From: an uncultured Collinsella sp.
Lineage (GTDB): Bacteria; Actinomycetota; Coriobacteriia; Coriobacteriales; Coriobacteriaceae
Length of the DNA stretch: 64,000 bases
Assembly (NCBI GenBank): GCA_900549085.1
Contig: URMO01000003.1
Coordinates: 1-64,000, forward strand
Direction of reading: 5' to 3'
Translations under genes and position numbers: made by a program
Shown: positions 42,815 through 51,826 of the stretch, piece by piece
How the letters are laid out: every line of letters starts with the position of its first letter
Numbering within the stretch: the stretch's first letter is position 1
Notes under the pieces: model-generated
Told to the model about the DNA's origin: nothing
What the model saw: the letters and a program-made list of their open reading frames with translations, nothing else
The model's database searches: none

Positions 42815-43945
42815 CTAGGCGCGGTGCCAGTCGGTCAGGCAGGCATCGAGGGAGGCGATGAGCGCATCCTTGTCCATGTGACGGCCGATGATGCACAGGC
42901 TCGTCATGCGGTCGCCCGTCTCGTCGTCCCAAATCTGCATAATCTCGGGGTTCTCGTCGATGATCTTCTGCTTCTCGCCCTCGGGCGCCGAGTCAACGAA
43001 CAGGCCGTTCTCCATCAGGCGCATCTGGTGGCCGGCCTGCTCGAACATGTAGCACATGTCCGGATCGCCGGTCTGCCACAGCGGGCCCTTGACGCGAATG
43101 ACCTCGTCAGGCCACTCCTGCTCAACAAAATCGGTGAACTTCTGCAGGTCAAACGGCTTGCGGCGCGAGTACACAAAGGTCTCGATGTCGTACTCGAGCA
43201 CCTCAGGGTCGTCGTGCTCCTCGGGATGCTCCATGGCCTCGATCCAGGCAGCGGAGTTGTAGGCGCGCATAAAGTCAAAGCGGTCGGTGTCGAGCAGCTC
43301 CTCCATGGGGACCTCGCCGTTTTGGGCCTCGACGATTACGGCATCCTTCTGCAGGCTGCGCACGATGGCCTTGAGCTCGGCGATCTGCTCAGGGCTCACG
43401 GTATCGGTCTTGTTGAGGATCAGCGTAGAGCAGAACTCGATCTGCTGGATGAGCAAGCTTTCGATGTCGTCCTCGTCGATATCCTCTGCCAGCAGGTCGC
43501 GGCCACCGTTGAACTCGTCGTACATGCGGGCACAATCGACCACGGCCACGATGTTGTCGAGCGCGAGCTTGGGCTCGCCGCCCACCTTGGCCTCGTCGCA
43601 GAAGCTCGAGATGGTGTAGGCGATGGGGATGGGCTCGCAAATGCCCGAGGCCTCGATGATGATGTAGTCGAAGTTGCCCGAATCGGCGATGCCCTGCAGC
43701 TGGTTGGCAAGGTCGTCCGAAAGCGTGCAGCAGATGCAGCCGTTGGTGAGCGGGATGAGGTCGTCGGTTTCGGAAAGACCGCCGTCGGCGATAAGGCTGG
43801 CGTCGACATTGATCTCGCCGATGTCGTTGACGATCACGGCGGCGCGGATGCCGCCGTCGTTAGCGAGGATGTGGTTGAGCAGCGTGGTCTTGCCGGCACC
43901 GAGGTATCCGGTAAGCATGATGATCTTCACGGGTTTGTTGGGCAT
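42815..43945 (-). CDS. CobW/COG0523 metallochaperone-type GTPase
   Basis: 376 residues. The P-loop GYLGAGKTT (residues 13-21), the metal motif GCICCTL (CxCC), the Walker B VVDCAR and the NKTD base motif are all present, and the C-terminal CobW domain has an acid-rich segment (MEHPEEHDDPEVLEYD). Such GTPases hand zinc, cobalt or other metals to client enzymes. The ATG at 43945 has AAAGGAGGG upstream; a longer frame is possible. No operator for Zur or similar was recognised, so the metal cannot be named. Confidence 0.92.
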   Translation of the reverse strand: MPNKPVKIIMLTGYLGAGKTTLLNHILANDGGIRAAVIVNDIGEINVDASLIADGGLSETDDLIPLTNGCICCTLSDDLANQLQGIADSGNFDYIIIEASGICEPIPIAYTISSFCDEAKVGGEPKLALDNIVAVVDCARMYDEFNGGRDLLAEDIDEDDIESLLIQQIEFCSTLILNKTDTVSPEQIAELKAIVRSLQKDAVIVEAQNGEVPMEELLDTDRFDFMRAYNSAAWIEAMEHPEEHDDPEVLEYDIETFVYSRRKPFDLQKFTDFVEQEWPDEVIRVKGPLWQTGDPDMCYMFEQAGHQMRLMENGLFVDSAPEGEKQKIIDENPEIMQIWDDETGDRMTSLCIIGRHMDKDALIASLDACLTDWHRA

Positions 43946-44031
43946 GTGCCCTCCTTTGTTAGACATGGCTTACAGTTGAATCTTATGCCAAACGCCTGCT
44001 CTTATACCCACGCGCCGGCAAATAACACAGG

Positions 44032-44373
44032 CTACTCCCAGGCTCCCCATACATCGGGGCAATAACCGACGGTGGCCTTTTTGCCGTTGCGAACGATGGG
44101 CTCGGCCAAGACCTGCTGATTCTCGAGCAGTTTATCAAAGCGCTGACTGGGGGTAAGGTGCTGGATGAGTGCGAGCGTCTCCTCGTCCTTGGCCTTGGGG
44201 TTGAGCAGCTTGTCGATGCCGCCGACCGCCTGCATCACGCTCGTGAGCTCGCCCTTGCTCATCTCCTTTTCCTTAAGGTCGATAAACTGCACCTTAATGC
44301 GGCGCTCCTTAAAATAGCGCTGGGCCTTCTTGGTATCGAAGGACTTCTTGGTGCCAAAAATCTGGATATTCAT
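44032..44373 (-). CDS. ArsC/Spx-fold protein lacking the active-site cysteine
   Basis: 113 residues of the arsenate-reductase-like (ArsC/YffB/MgsR) fold. The N-terminal GTKKSFDTKKA has Ser where the family carries Cys (usual KKCFDTKKA or CxxC), and TCC is the codon, so a reductase role by that Cys is excluded. The rest is conserved (RIKVQFIDLKEKEMSKGEL, KLLNPKAKDE). It may have regulatory or structural roles. The start follows GGAACATG in a weak ribosome site. Separate gene 12 bases from the flavodoxin-type gene, same strand. Confidence 0.85.
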   Translation of the reverse strand: MNIQIFGTKKSFDTKKAQRYFKERRIKVQFIDLKEKEMSKGELTSVMQAVGGIDKLLNPKAKDEETLALIQHLTPSQRFDKLLENQQVLAEPIVRNGKKATVGYCPDVWGAWE

Positions 44374-44384
44374 GTTCCGCCGCT

Positions 44385-45008
44385 CTATCGAATGAAGTTG
44401 GTCCTGGCGCGATCGCCTTCGGGGGCTTTGATGCCGGCGGCCTGTCCTGCCTCGATGCAGCGAAGGAGCCAGGCCATGTTTTTGCCGATGTTTCGCATGG
44501 TGGCCAGGCCCTCGGCGTCCTGGGCGGCCTCGCCCGGCATGGCACCAAAGACGTTGTTCCAGTACGTGGAGGCCACCACGGGCATCTGGTTGATAGTGAA
44601 GTACTTGTTGAGTACATCGAAGGTGGTCGACGTGCCGCCACGGCGGGCGACGGCGACCGCGGCACCCGGCTTGTGCGCAAAGGCCTTGCTGCCAGCATAG
44701 AATGCGCGGTCGAGAGCCGAGAGGATGCGTCCGCTGGGATGCGCATAGTAGACGGGGGAGCCAAAGACAAAGCCATCTGCCTGCTCGGCGGCAGCGATCA
44801 GCTCGTTCACCACGTCGTCGTCAAAGGTACAGCGACCGCCAAGATTGCCGCACTGGCCGCAACCGATGCAGTCGCGAATGGGCTTGGCGCCCAGCTGGAA
44901 CACCTCGGTATCGATGCCCTCGGCGTTGAGTTGCTCGGCGACCTCGGCGAGTGCGCGGGCGGTATTGCCGTTTGCCTTGGGACTGCCATTGACCAAAAGA
45001 ACCTTCAT
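44385..45008 (-). CDS. Flavodoxin-fold NAD(P)H-dependent FMN reductase
   Basis: 207 residues. The N-terminal FMN-phosphate loop VNGSPKANGNTARAL, the central Cys-rich CIGCGQCG and FVFGSPVYYAHPSG are features of the NAD(P)H:FMN oxidoreductase/iron-sulfur flavoprotein family. The C-rich segment is typical of the clostridial type with an iron-sulfur or disulfide role. It reduces FMN, quinones or nitro compounds. The ATG at 45008 follows GAGGGAG. It is followed by the ArsC-like gene, 11 bases away, so the pair may be one operon. Confidence 0.9.
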   Translation of the reverse strand: MKVLLVNGSPKANGNTARALAEVAEQLNAEGIDTEVFQLGAKPIRDCIGCGQCGNLGGRCTFDDDVVNELIAAAEQADGFVFGSPVYYAHPSGRILSALDRAFYAGSKAFAHKPGAAVAVARRGGTSTTFDVLNKYFTINQMPVVASTYWNNVFGAMPGEAAQDAEGLATMRNIGKNMAWLLRCIEAGQAAGIKAPEGDRARTNFIR

Positions 45009-45070
45009 CACAAACTCCCTCTGCTGTCGGTGACTTCTGCGGAGGATTATCGCACGAGAGGGCAGATGGC

Positions 45071-45115
45071 GTGGGGCGCGATGTGAAACGGCCTGTGTTT
45101 CACATCGCGCCCCAC
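45071..45115. terminator. Perfect 19-bp palindrome after the GGDEF gene
   Basis: GTGGGGCGCGATGTGAAAC and GTTTCACATCGCGCCCCAC pair over 19 bp with a 7-base loop. It sits 4 bases beyond the stop of the GGDEF gene on the minus strand; no T-run follows, so it is a terminator or a stability hairpin. Confidence 0.55.
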
Positions 45116-45119
45116 AACG

Positions 45120-46649
45120 CTAGTCCAGCTTGGTGCCCGGTACTTGCGGTGCCTCTTTAAGCAACGCTTTGAGCTCGTTCAAAATGGAAACGGGCTGTCG
45201 GTCAACGCTGTTCAGATGGAGCGTGGCCACGCGAATGGGCGGCTGATATTCAAGCGAGCCGATGAGCACGGGAGAACCCAGGAATCGTTCGATTTCGTTT
45301 GCGAGCTCGTCGATTGCCTCGGGGCCGAGCTCATCGAAAAGCGCCACGAACATTGGTCCCGTCGAGCGGAACAGGCGACCCTTGCCACGCGAACAATCCA
45401 TAAGGCAGGCGGCGCTTTCTGCCAAAACGCGGTCGCCTGCATCGAATCCAAAGCGGGCATTGACTTCGGCGATATCGTCGACCTTAATGGCAATAAAGTC
45501 TGCCTCGCGCGCCACGCGGCGCATCTCTCCAATGGCGTTGACCAGGGCGTGAATATCGCCCAGGCCGGTCACGGAGTCGGTCGTATCCGCTAGGCTTCGG
45601 TTGATGATAATGCCCACATACATGTTGGGCTCGGTATCGGTGCCGTCCAAGCGGTAGCCCGTGCAGTCGCAAAGCACGTATTTTCCGGTGGCGTCCATTA
45701 CGCGATACTGCATGTAGTGGAAGTGCCACGTGCCGTTTATCACCATGTCGAGCTCGGCGCGTACGTTGTCGCGGTCCTCGGGATGAACGCGGGCAAGCCA
45801 CATATCGACCGAATTAAAAGGGTGCTGGGAGGGCAGGTCAAAATCGCGCACGGCGTTAACCGACCATTGCGATTCGCCCGTATCGAGGTTAAGGATGAAC
45901 GGATAGCGCGTCTCGGAGCTCATGGAGATCGCTTGGAACACCCGGTCGTTGCAGGGAAGCTGATCGACGATTGGGCGTTGCGGCGCGTCATTGTCTTTCG
46001 GCTGCTGCACACGATGCATAAGCTTATGGCGATACATCTTGCGATCGGCATCCATCGTCATCTGGCGGCGCGTGTCGCCGGCAAGTGGATCGACGCGCGA
46101 GCAGCCAAAGCTAAAGCTGCCGATCATGGGCGCCTTGCCGCCTGAGCTCGCCTCGATCAGCCCGGCACGTACCTGCTCCAAGCGCTGCTCGAGTTCAGTC
46201 TCGTTTGCGGAGGGCGAGATAAGCACAAACTCGTCTCCACCGATACGGAACAGCATCTCATCGTGCTCCATGGTTTCGGAGAGCGTGCGGCAGATGCTCA
46301 GAATATAGCGATTGCCTTCGGCGTGGCCAAACCTATCATTGCAATGTTTTAGATGGTCGATGTCAATATAGGCGCAGGTGAAGGGGTCGCCTTTGTGCCA
46401 GAGTTGCTCGACGTGACGGTCGAGTCCGCTGCGGTTGCCCAAGTTGGTGAGCGGGTCGATATAGGCGTTGCTCTCAAGCAACCGGCGCTCTTGTTGCAGG
46501 ATGGCGTGCGTCTTTTGCAGTTGCTCGCCAACGGCGCGTAGCCCAGCAGGCAGCGCGGCAACATCGAGTTCGGCGGTCGATACGCCATTCGCAAGTCGCT
46601 GAAGATAGGCAATAATCGATTGCTCGCCCATGCGATACGACTTGTTCAT
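45120..46649 (-). CDS. Diguanylate cyclase with PAS and a second degenerate GGDEF
   Basis: 509 residues. An N-terminal helical segment precedes a GGDEF domain with the intact motif GGDEF at 137-141 and its usual YIDIDHLKHCNDRFGH; the product would be c-di-GMP. It has a PAS-like part (about 220-350) and a second GGDEF-like domain (about 355-500) in which the signature has become STGPMF, so only the first should be active. No I-site RxxD was recognised before the first motif. AGGAGG precedes the ATG at 46649. It is next to the larger GGDEF/EAL gene and shares its order of domains. Confidence 0.88.
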   Translation of the reverse strand: MNKSYRMGEQSIIAYLQRLANGVSTAELDVAALPAGLRAVGEQLQKTHAILQQERRLLESNAYIDPLTNLGNRSGLDRHVEQLWHKGDPFTCAYIDIDHLKHCNDRFGHAEGNRYILSICRTLSETMEHDEMLFRIGGDEFVLISPSANETELEQRLEQVRAGLIEASSGGKAPMIGSFSFGCSRVDPLAGDTRRQMTMDADRKMYRHKLMHRVQQPKDNDAPQRPIVDQLPCNDRVFQAISMSSETRYPFILNLDTGESQWSVNAVRDFDLPSQHPFNSVDMWLARVHPEDRDNVRAELDMVINGTWHFHYMQYRVMDATGKYVLCDCTGYRLDGTDTEPNMYVGIIINRSLADTTDSVTGLGDIHALVNAIGEMRRVAREADFIAIKVDDIAEVNARFGFDAGDRVLAESAACLMDCSRGKGRLFRSTGPMFVALFDELGPEAIDELANEIERFLGSPVLIGSLEYQPPIRVATLHLNSVDRQPVSILNELKALLKEAPQVPGTKLD

Positions 46650-46688
46650 GATGGATAACCTCCTTGGACGGAACAACGGTTTGTATCA

Positions 46689-46717
46689 TATCCCCAATTC
46701 GGTTTGAATTGGGGATA
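46689..46717. repeat. Perfect 12-bp palindrome between the two c-di-GMP genes
   Basis: TATCCCCAATTC and GAATTGGGGATA with a 5-base loop, in the gap 46650-46776. It could be an operator, a terminator or a processing site. Confidence 0.5.
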
Positions 46718-46776
46718 TAAGTTAGCTAATGGAGACAAATACCCCCTTCGACGGTGGCGTTTTGCGCGCGGGCGTA

Positions 46777-49494
46777 TCAGTTGTTATTGCCGCCATCGAG
46801 CAATGCCTCAAAATCCTTCGCCGGCATGGGGCGGTAGTAGAGGAAGCCCTGGGCGTAGCGGGCGCCCATGTGGCGCAGCATGTTTGCTTGCTCATTTGTC
46901 TCGATGCCTTCGATTACAACGGGCAGATGGAGCGACTGCGCCATCTCGAGCATCGATGACACGATCTGCGCGCTGCGGCCACGATCACCGTCAACGGGCA
47001 CAAACGTGCGGTCGAGCTTGATGACGTCGACGTTGACGTTCTTGAGCATCGCGAGCGTGGACTGGCCGGTGCCAAAATCGTCCATGTAAGTCGAGAAGCC
47101 GCTGGTGTGCAGATCTGCGGTCAGCTTATCCACGGCCTCGGATTCTCCCGTATAAGCCGTCTCGGTGATCTCGATACGCATGAGCTCGGGCGGTAGGTTG
47201 TATTGGGCGGCGAGCGCCCCCATATGTTCGGCAACGTCGCAGGCAAGGATATCCACGCGCGACACATTAAGCGAGACCGGAACCACACGAAGGCCGCGAT
47301 CGAGACGCTCGCGAAGCCATATGGCGACACCCTGCCAAATGTACTTGTCGAGCGTCACTACAAAGCCGCTTTCTTCGAGTGCGGGGATAAACGTCGCAGG
47401 CGAAATGAGAGAGCCGTCCTTGTCAATCCAGCGTGTAAGCGCCTCGGCGCCAATGATCTTGCCGGTTTCCATATCGACCTGGGGCTGAAGGTAGTACGTG
47501 ATGCGGCCGTTTGAAAGTGCGTACTGGAATTCGGTCAGCGTGCGGTGGAACGCGACTTCGCGCTCGTACTCCGCAGGACAGAAAATGGCAATGCGCTCCT
47601 TGAAGTCGTTTTTTGCGCGCCGATTGGTAAACATGGCCTTTGCCTGCGCATCGATGGTGATCTCCTCATTGGAGTCGATGGGGTAAACGCCCATGGACGG
47701 CCAAAAACCTACGCCGTCATCATGCCTGGCTACTGCCTCGCGAACGCGGTTGTAGATTTGATGGACGGTGTTGTGCTCAAAGGGGATGAGTATGCAAAAG
47801 TCGTCTTGGCCCCAGTACCCTGCGATGCCCATATCGGCATTCTCGATATCCTTGAGGACTGTGCCCACATCGGCGAGCATGCAGTCGCCCTCGGCCTGGC
47901 CGTGCCATTCATTAAACAGGCGCATGTGGCCCATGTCGACCGTGGCGATGCACCAGGTGCCGTCGCGCCTTGCCTCGAGAAATGCGTTGGCGCGCCGCAT
48001 GAACTCGCTGGGTCGATAGAGGCCCGTGAGCGAGTCGATGCGTTCGGCGATGGCGCTTTTGCGCTCCGCCTCGGGTATGGGGAGGCTGTCGTTGGGAACA
48101 AGCCCGCCGGCCGTGCGAAGGCGACGGTCGAGTTCGCCTAAAACGGCGGTCGCTTGATGGGTTAAGTGCTCGTAAAAGGCCGGGACGACAAGGCAGACGG
48201 GAGTAATGGTGTCGCCTGCGATTTGAACAGGAGCGAAAACGGCCTCTTTAAGGTGGCGGGTCAGTTGCTCGAATGCCTCGTGGTCCAAGTCGTTGCTGAG
48301 CACGACGAACTGGACGCTTCGTGAACGGTAGACCCGGCTCCTGCCGCGGGTGATCGACAGCATGCGGCCTGCGTATTCGGCAAGCATGTTGTCGACAGCC
48401 TCGGCCCCGTAGAGCTCGTTGAGCTTTGTCGTGCCACGAACGCGCACCGCTATAAGCCCTGTCTCGCAACGATCGCGGCGGCAGGCATCGATAGCGTTGA
48501 TCAGCATACGCTGCGTTCCGAGGCCTGTGGCGGCGTCGACGGTCTCGGCAAGTGAGTGGTTGACAAGTTCGCCGACATAGAGCGAGGGGGCATTTCCGTC
48601 GCCGTCGATGCGAAACCCGCGAGCACGGCAGAGAACGTAGTCACCCGCGGCATTGCGCATGCGGTACTGCATGACGCGGCGGTGTTTGGAGCCGTTAAAG
48701 ATCTGGTTGATGTCGTTGGCGTAGGCCTCGAGGTCATCGGGATGGACACGCGTCTTCCAGAAATCGCGGCAGCTGTCTATGTGCTCCGAAGGAAGACCGA
48801 GATCGCGCAAGGCACCTTGCGACCAAAGGGTGCGGTCCTTGTCCAAGTTCTCGATAAAGAAATAACGGCCTTCGTTGAGCATCGAAAAGGCGTCGAAAAT
48901 ACGGTCGCTTATTTCGAAGTCGTCGGTGTGGACTTGCGCGATATTACGTCGATCAAGATGCATGGCATGACGTAGCTTGTAGTCGTACATGCGATGGTCG
49001 GCATCGAGTGTCATGCGATTGGAGGCTTCGCCCAGGGCGGGGTCGGCGTGTGCCACTCCGTAGCTAAACGAGTGGGGCATCTCGGAATCGTTGTTTTTGA
49101 GCAGGATCGTTCGGCAGTGTTCCAGACGTTCGGCGAGGTCGTCCTCGGTCGCAATCGTAGATAGGATGGCAAACTCGTCGCCTCCCAGACGAAATGCCGC
49201 CTCGTCTACCTTCATATACAGCTTGAGATAAAGGCTTACCTGCAAGATATAGCGGTTGCCCTCGTCATGGCCAAAGACATCGTTGCAGTGCTTGAGATTG
49301 TCGATGTCGATGAACGCCATGGTAACGGGGGCGTCCTGCTCCCAGAGCTCCTCGAGGGAACGGGCAAAGCCGCCGCGGTTGCCAAGTCCGGTAAGCTGGT
49401 CGGTAAAGGCGGTCCTAATCAGATCATCCTGACGCTCGAGAAGGTCGCGGACGGTCTTTTCGAGCGTTTCGGTGTAATTGCTGACAGTTTCCAT
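46777..49494 (-). CDS. Multi-domain GGDEF/EAL c-di-GMP protein
   Basis: 905 residues. Domain order: GGDEF (motif at 104-108), PAS (about 200-320), degenerate GGDEF (RSRSVQFVVL, about 330-460), a third GGDEF-like domain (GQDDF, about 500-640) and an EAL domain (655-905). All EAL catalytic positions are present: EALTRW near 684, SLNVS, RIEITET, MDDFGTG, IKLDR, VIEGIET and YAQGF, so phosphodiesterase activity is likely. The first GGDEF may be a cyclase. The bifunctional protein probably fine-tunes c-di-GMP. The ATG at 49494 has only a weak ribosome site. Confidence 0.9.
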   Translation of the reverse strand: METVSNYTETLEKTVRDLLERQDDLIRTAFTDQLTGLGNRGGFARSLEELWEQDAPVTMAFIDIDNLKHCNDVFGHDEGNRYILQVSLYLKLYMKVDEAAFRLGGDEFAILSTIATEDDLAERLEHCRTILLKNNDSEMPHSFSYGVAHADPALGEASNRMTLDADHRMYDYKLRHAMHLDRRNIAQVHTDDFEISDRIFDAFSMLNEGRYFFIENLDKDRTLWSQGALRDLGLPSEHIDSCRDFWKTRVHPDDLEAYANDINQIFNGSKHRRVMQYRMRNAAGDYVLCRARGFRIDGDGNAPSLYVGELVNHSLAETVDAATGLGTQRMLINAIDACRRDRCETGLIAVRVRGTTKLNELYGAEAVDNMLAEYAGRMLSITRGRSRVYRSRSVQFVVLSNDLDHEAFEQLTRHLKEAVFAPVQIAGDTITPVCLVVPAFYEHLTHQATAVLGELDRRLRTAGGLVPNDSLPIPEAERKSAIAERIDSLTGLYRPSEFMRRANAFLEARRDGTWCIATVDMGHMRLFNEWHGQAEGDCMLADVGTVLKDIENADMGIAGYWGQDDFCILIPFEHNTVHQIYNRVREAVARHDDGVGFWPSMGVYPIDSNEEITIDAQAKAMFTNRRAKNDFKERIAIFCPAEYEREVAFHRTLTEFQYALSNGRITYYLQPQVDMETGKIIGAEALTRWIDKDGSLISPATFIPALEESGFVVTLDKYIWQGVAIWLRERLDRGLRVVPVSLNVSRVDILACDVAEHMGALAAQYNLPPELMRIEITETAYTGESEAVDKLTADLHTSGFSTYMDDFGTGQSTLAMLKNVNVDVIKLDRTFVPVDGDRGRSAQIVSSMLEMAQSLHLPVVIEGIETNEQANMLRHMGARYAQGFLYYRPMPAKDFEALLDGGNNN

Positions 49495-49767
49495 GTTCTA
49501 AGCGGCTTTCTGAGGTCGGGGCGGATTGCGTCGGGCGAGCTCGTTGTGTACACGCGTCGTTGCTCGGCGTTTTGCGTGTATCCAGGCCCCCGTCTTGCTG
49601 CGTTGTTGGGTTAATTTGCCGACGAATGTTCGCTGTTGATAACTGCTGAGTGGCATAAACAACAGTGCACAATTATAGATGGGTGTACATGCTGCGGGCG
49701 ACTATTATTCGACAAGCGGTAGCGCGACGATGCGATGCTTGATAAAAATGCGACTGAGACGATATAT

Positions 49768-49790
49768 GTTGACGGGTATACTTGTCCCGG
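49768..49790 (+). promoter_or_regulatory. Candidate promoter of the patatin gene
   Basis: TTGACG is followed after 17 bases by TTAAAA, an acceptable -35/-10 pair. The rest of the 49495-49818 gap contains nothing else I can identify. Confidence 0.35.
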
Positions 49791-49818
49791 TTTAAAACGC
49801 AGGAACGGAGATGGTCGC

Positions 49819-50688
49819 ATGGCACAGTCAAATATGACGCGCACGGTGGGGCTGGCGCTCGAGGGAGGCGGCTACCGCGGTATGTATACGGCGGGCGTGC
49901 TCGACGTTTGGATGGAGCACGGTTTGACCTGCGACCATATGGTGGGTGTCTCGGCGGGCGCGGCGTTTGGCTACAACTTTAAATCGCGGCAGATTGGGCG
50001 CGCCATTCGCTACAACAAGGCATATTGTGCCGATAAGCGCTATGCGGGTGTAGCAAGCTGGCTGCGGACTGGCGACATGTTCAATGCCGATTTTGCCTAT
50101 CATGAGGTGCCCATCGAGCGCGATCCTATCGACCTGGAGGCATATCGCGCCTGCCCCATGCGGTTTACGTGCGTGTGTACCGATATCGAGACGGGCAAGG
50201 CCGTCTATCACGACCTGCCTTATGGCGATGAGCGCGATATCGAGTGGATCCGGGCGTCGTCGGCTATTCCTGTGGCGACGCGTCCCGTTGCTATTGACGG
50301 ACATAAGTATCTGGATGGTGGCGTGGCTGATTCAATTCCCAGTGCTTGGCTGTTTGCACAGGGGTACGACCGCAATATCGTGGTACTCACGCAGCCGGCG
50401 GGCTTTGTGAAGCAGCCCAACAGCGTGATGCCCATGCTGCGGCGCGTGTTCCGTCACTACCCGGAGTTTGTCGCAGCGCTTGAGCATCGGCATGAGGTCT
50501 ACAATGCCACGCTCGATGACTTGGCACGTCGCGAGGCTGCCGGCGAAATCTTTGTGGTGCGGCCGAGCGAATCGGTGAAGGTACCGTCGCTGTGCCGTGA
50601 ACCGGATGAGCTCGAGCGCATCTACCAGATCGGTCGCCGCGATGCGGAGACGACCTTGCCGGCGTTGGAAGCGTATCTGGCGGGGTAA
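49819..50688 (+). CDS. Patatin-like phospholipase
   Basis: 289 residues. The oxyanion motif GGGYRG (residues 16-21), the nucleophile elbow GVSAGA and the catalytic Asp in DGGVAD are all present, in the order expected for bacterial patatin-family (YjjU/RssA) lipases. These enzymes hydrolyse acyl chains of phospholipids or other lipids. The ATG at 49819 has GGAG nine bases upstream; an earlier in-frame ATG lacks support. It has no signal peptide and is convergent with thiE. Confidence 0.92.
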   Translation: MAQSNMTRTVGLALEGGGYRGMYTAGVLDVWMEHGLTCDHMVGVSAGAAFGYNFKSRQIGRAIRYNKAYCADKRYAGVASWLRTGDMFNADFAYHEVPIERDPIDLEAYRACPMRFTCVCTDIETGKAVYHDLPYGDERDIEWIRASSAIPVATRPVAIDGHKYLDGGVADSIPSAWLFAQGYDRNIVVLTQPAGFVKQPNSVMPMLRRVFRHYPEFVAALEHRHEVYNATLDDLARREAAGEIFVVRPSESVKVPSLCREPDELERIYQIGRRDAETTLPALEAYLAG

Positions 50689-50699
50689 GGGTCGCATGC

Positions 50700-50745
50700 G
50701 GAAAGCGCATCCCGGAATGGACGTTCGAACCGGGATGCGCTTTCC
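50700..50745. terminator. Bidirectional terminator between patatin and thiE genes
   Basis: GGAAAGCGCATCCCGG and CCGGGATGCGCTTTCC form a perfect 16-bp stem with a 14-base loop between convergent genes. Confidence 0.8.
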
Positions 50746-50789
50746 ATTGTTGAAGACATGAGGCTGCGAATCAGCTGCTCGGCCTATAC

Positions 50790-51485
50790 CTATGCCTGCT
50801 GCCAGGTGTCGACGAGCTCCTTGGCGGCGGCGTAGGGGTCGTCGGCACTGCAGACGGCGCTCACCACAAAGAAGCCATCGACGCCGGTGGCCTTGAGCTG
50901 CGGCAGATCGGCCGTCTTGACGCCGCCGCCCACCACGATGGGCACGGGGCTTGCCGCGTGGAGTGCGGCCAGGTCCTCAAAGCTCTTGGTGATGATAGAG
51001 CCGTCGGCCGCGCGTCCGCAGTCGCGCTTGGTCTCGGTCTCGTGGAGCGGGCCGATGCCCAGGTAGTCGACTAGGCTCATGTCGGCAGTCTTGACGTACT
51101 CGAGCATCTCCTCGCAGCGGGCCGAAAGGCCCACGATGGCATTGGGGCCCAGAAGCTTGCGGCAGACCTCGACGGGAATATCGCTCTGGCCCACGTGCAC
51201 GCCGTCGACAACAATACCCTGCTCGCGCGCGGCGAGTACGCAGTCCAGGCGATCGTCGATCAGCAGGGCGACCTGACCGGTCTTGCCGGCCTGTGCGATT
51301 GCCTGCGCGGCGTCGCCCGTCAGCGCGATGATTTCGCGGGCGCTTGCCACCTTGGAGCGCACCTGGATGCAGGTAAAGCCTGCGTCGAGCGCCTGGGCCA
51401 CCACATCGCCCACGGGACGCCCGAGCGTGTTTTCGGGGCCGAGTACCAGATAGGCCGAGATATCAAGGTTGTCGCGGATGCTCAT
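50790..51485 (-). CDS. thiE: Thiamine-phosphate synthase
   Basis: 231 residues. ThiE couples hydroxymethylpyrimidine diphosphate with thiazole phosphate to give thiamine phosphate. The TIM barrel motifs are visible: CIQVRSKVASAREI (HMP-PP site), LLIDDRLD, GVHVGQSDI, DYLGIGP, VPIVVGGGV. It is the last gene of the TPP-riboswitch operon and its ATG overlaps the preceding stop by four bases. Confidence 0.95.
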   Translation of the reverse strand: MSIRDNLDISAYLVLGPENTLGRPVGDVVAQALDAGFTCIQVRSKVASAREIIALTGDAAQAIAQAGKTGQVALLIDDRLDCVLAAREQGIVVDGVHVGQSDIPVEVCRKLLGPNAIVGLSARCEEMLEYVKTADMSLVDYLGIGPLHETETKRDCGRAADGSIITKSFEDLAALHAASPVPIVVGGGVKTADLPQLKATGVDGFFVVSAVCSADDPYAAAKELVDTWQQA

Positions 51486-51823
51486 CGTGCTTCCTCCTGC
51501 TTTTTGATCTGCGCTTCCATGCGCTCAAGCTTGCCGGTCATGGTGTCGGTAAATCCGGGCCGAATATCGGCTTTGAGCACGACTTCGGTGCGGATGCCCT
51601 TGCTCGCCAACACAAAGGTTGCGTCGCGCACGACCTGCATGACCTCGTCCCAGTCGCCCTCGATCTCGGTGAACATCGAGGTGGTGCGGTTGGGCAGGCC
51701 GCTCTCGCGAATGACGCGCACGACTTCGGCGACCTCGGCGGAGAGCTCATCGCCGGTGCCGCACGGGGCAATGGCCACGGCGACGAGTGTGTTCATGCCG
51801 GCAGTGGTTGCGGGTTCGGACAT
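51482..51823 (-). CDS. Thiamine-binding (MTH1187/YkoF-type) protein
   Basis: 113 residues with a ferredoxin-like fold: VAVAIAPCGTGDELSAEVAE, TSMFTEIEGDWDEVMQVV and VVLKADIRPGFTDTM match the MTH1187 family, which binds thiamine or HMP. It starts three bases after the thiM stop, with GAGGAGG inside the end of thiM, and overlaps the thiE start. Its position in this salvage operon supports a role in thiamine or HMP binding or delivery. Confidence 0.85.
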   Translation of the reverse strand: MSEPATTAGMNTLVAVAIAPCGTGDELSAEVAEVVRVIRESGLPNRTTSMFTEIEGDWDEVMQVVRDATFVLASKGIRTEVVLKADIRPGFTDTMTGKLERMEAQIKKQEEAR

Positions 51824-51826
51824 GGC

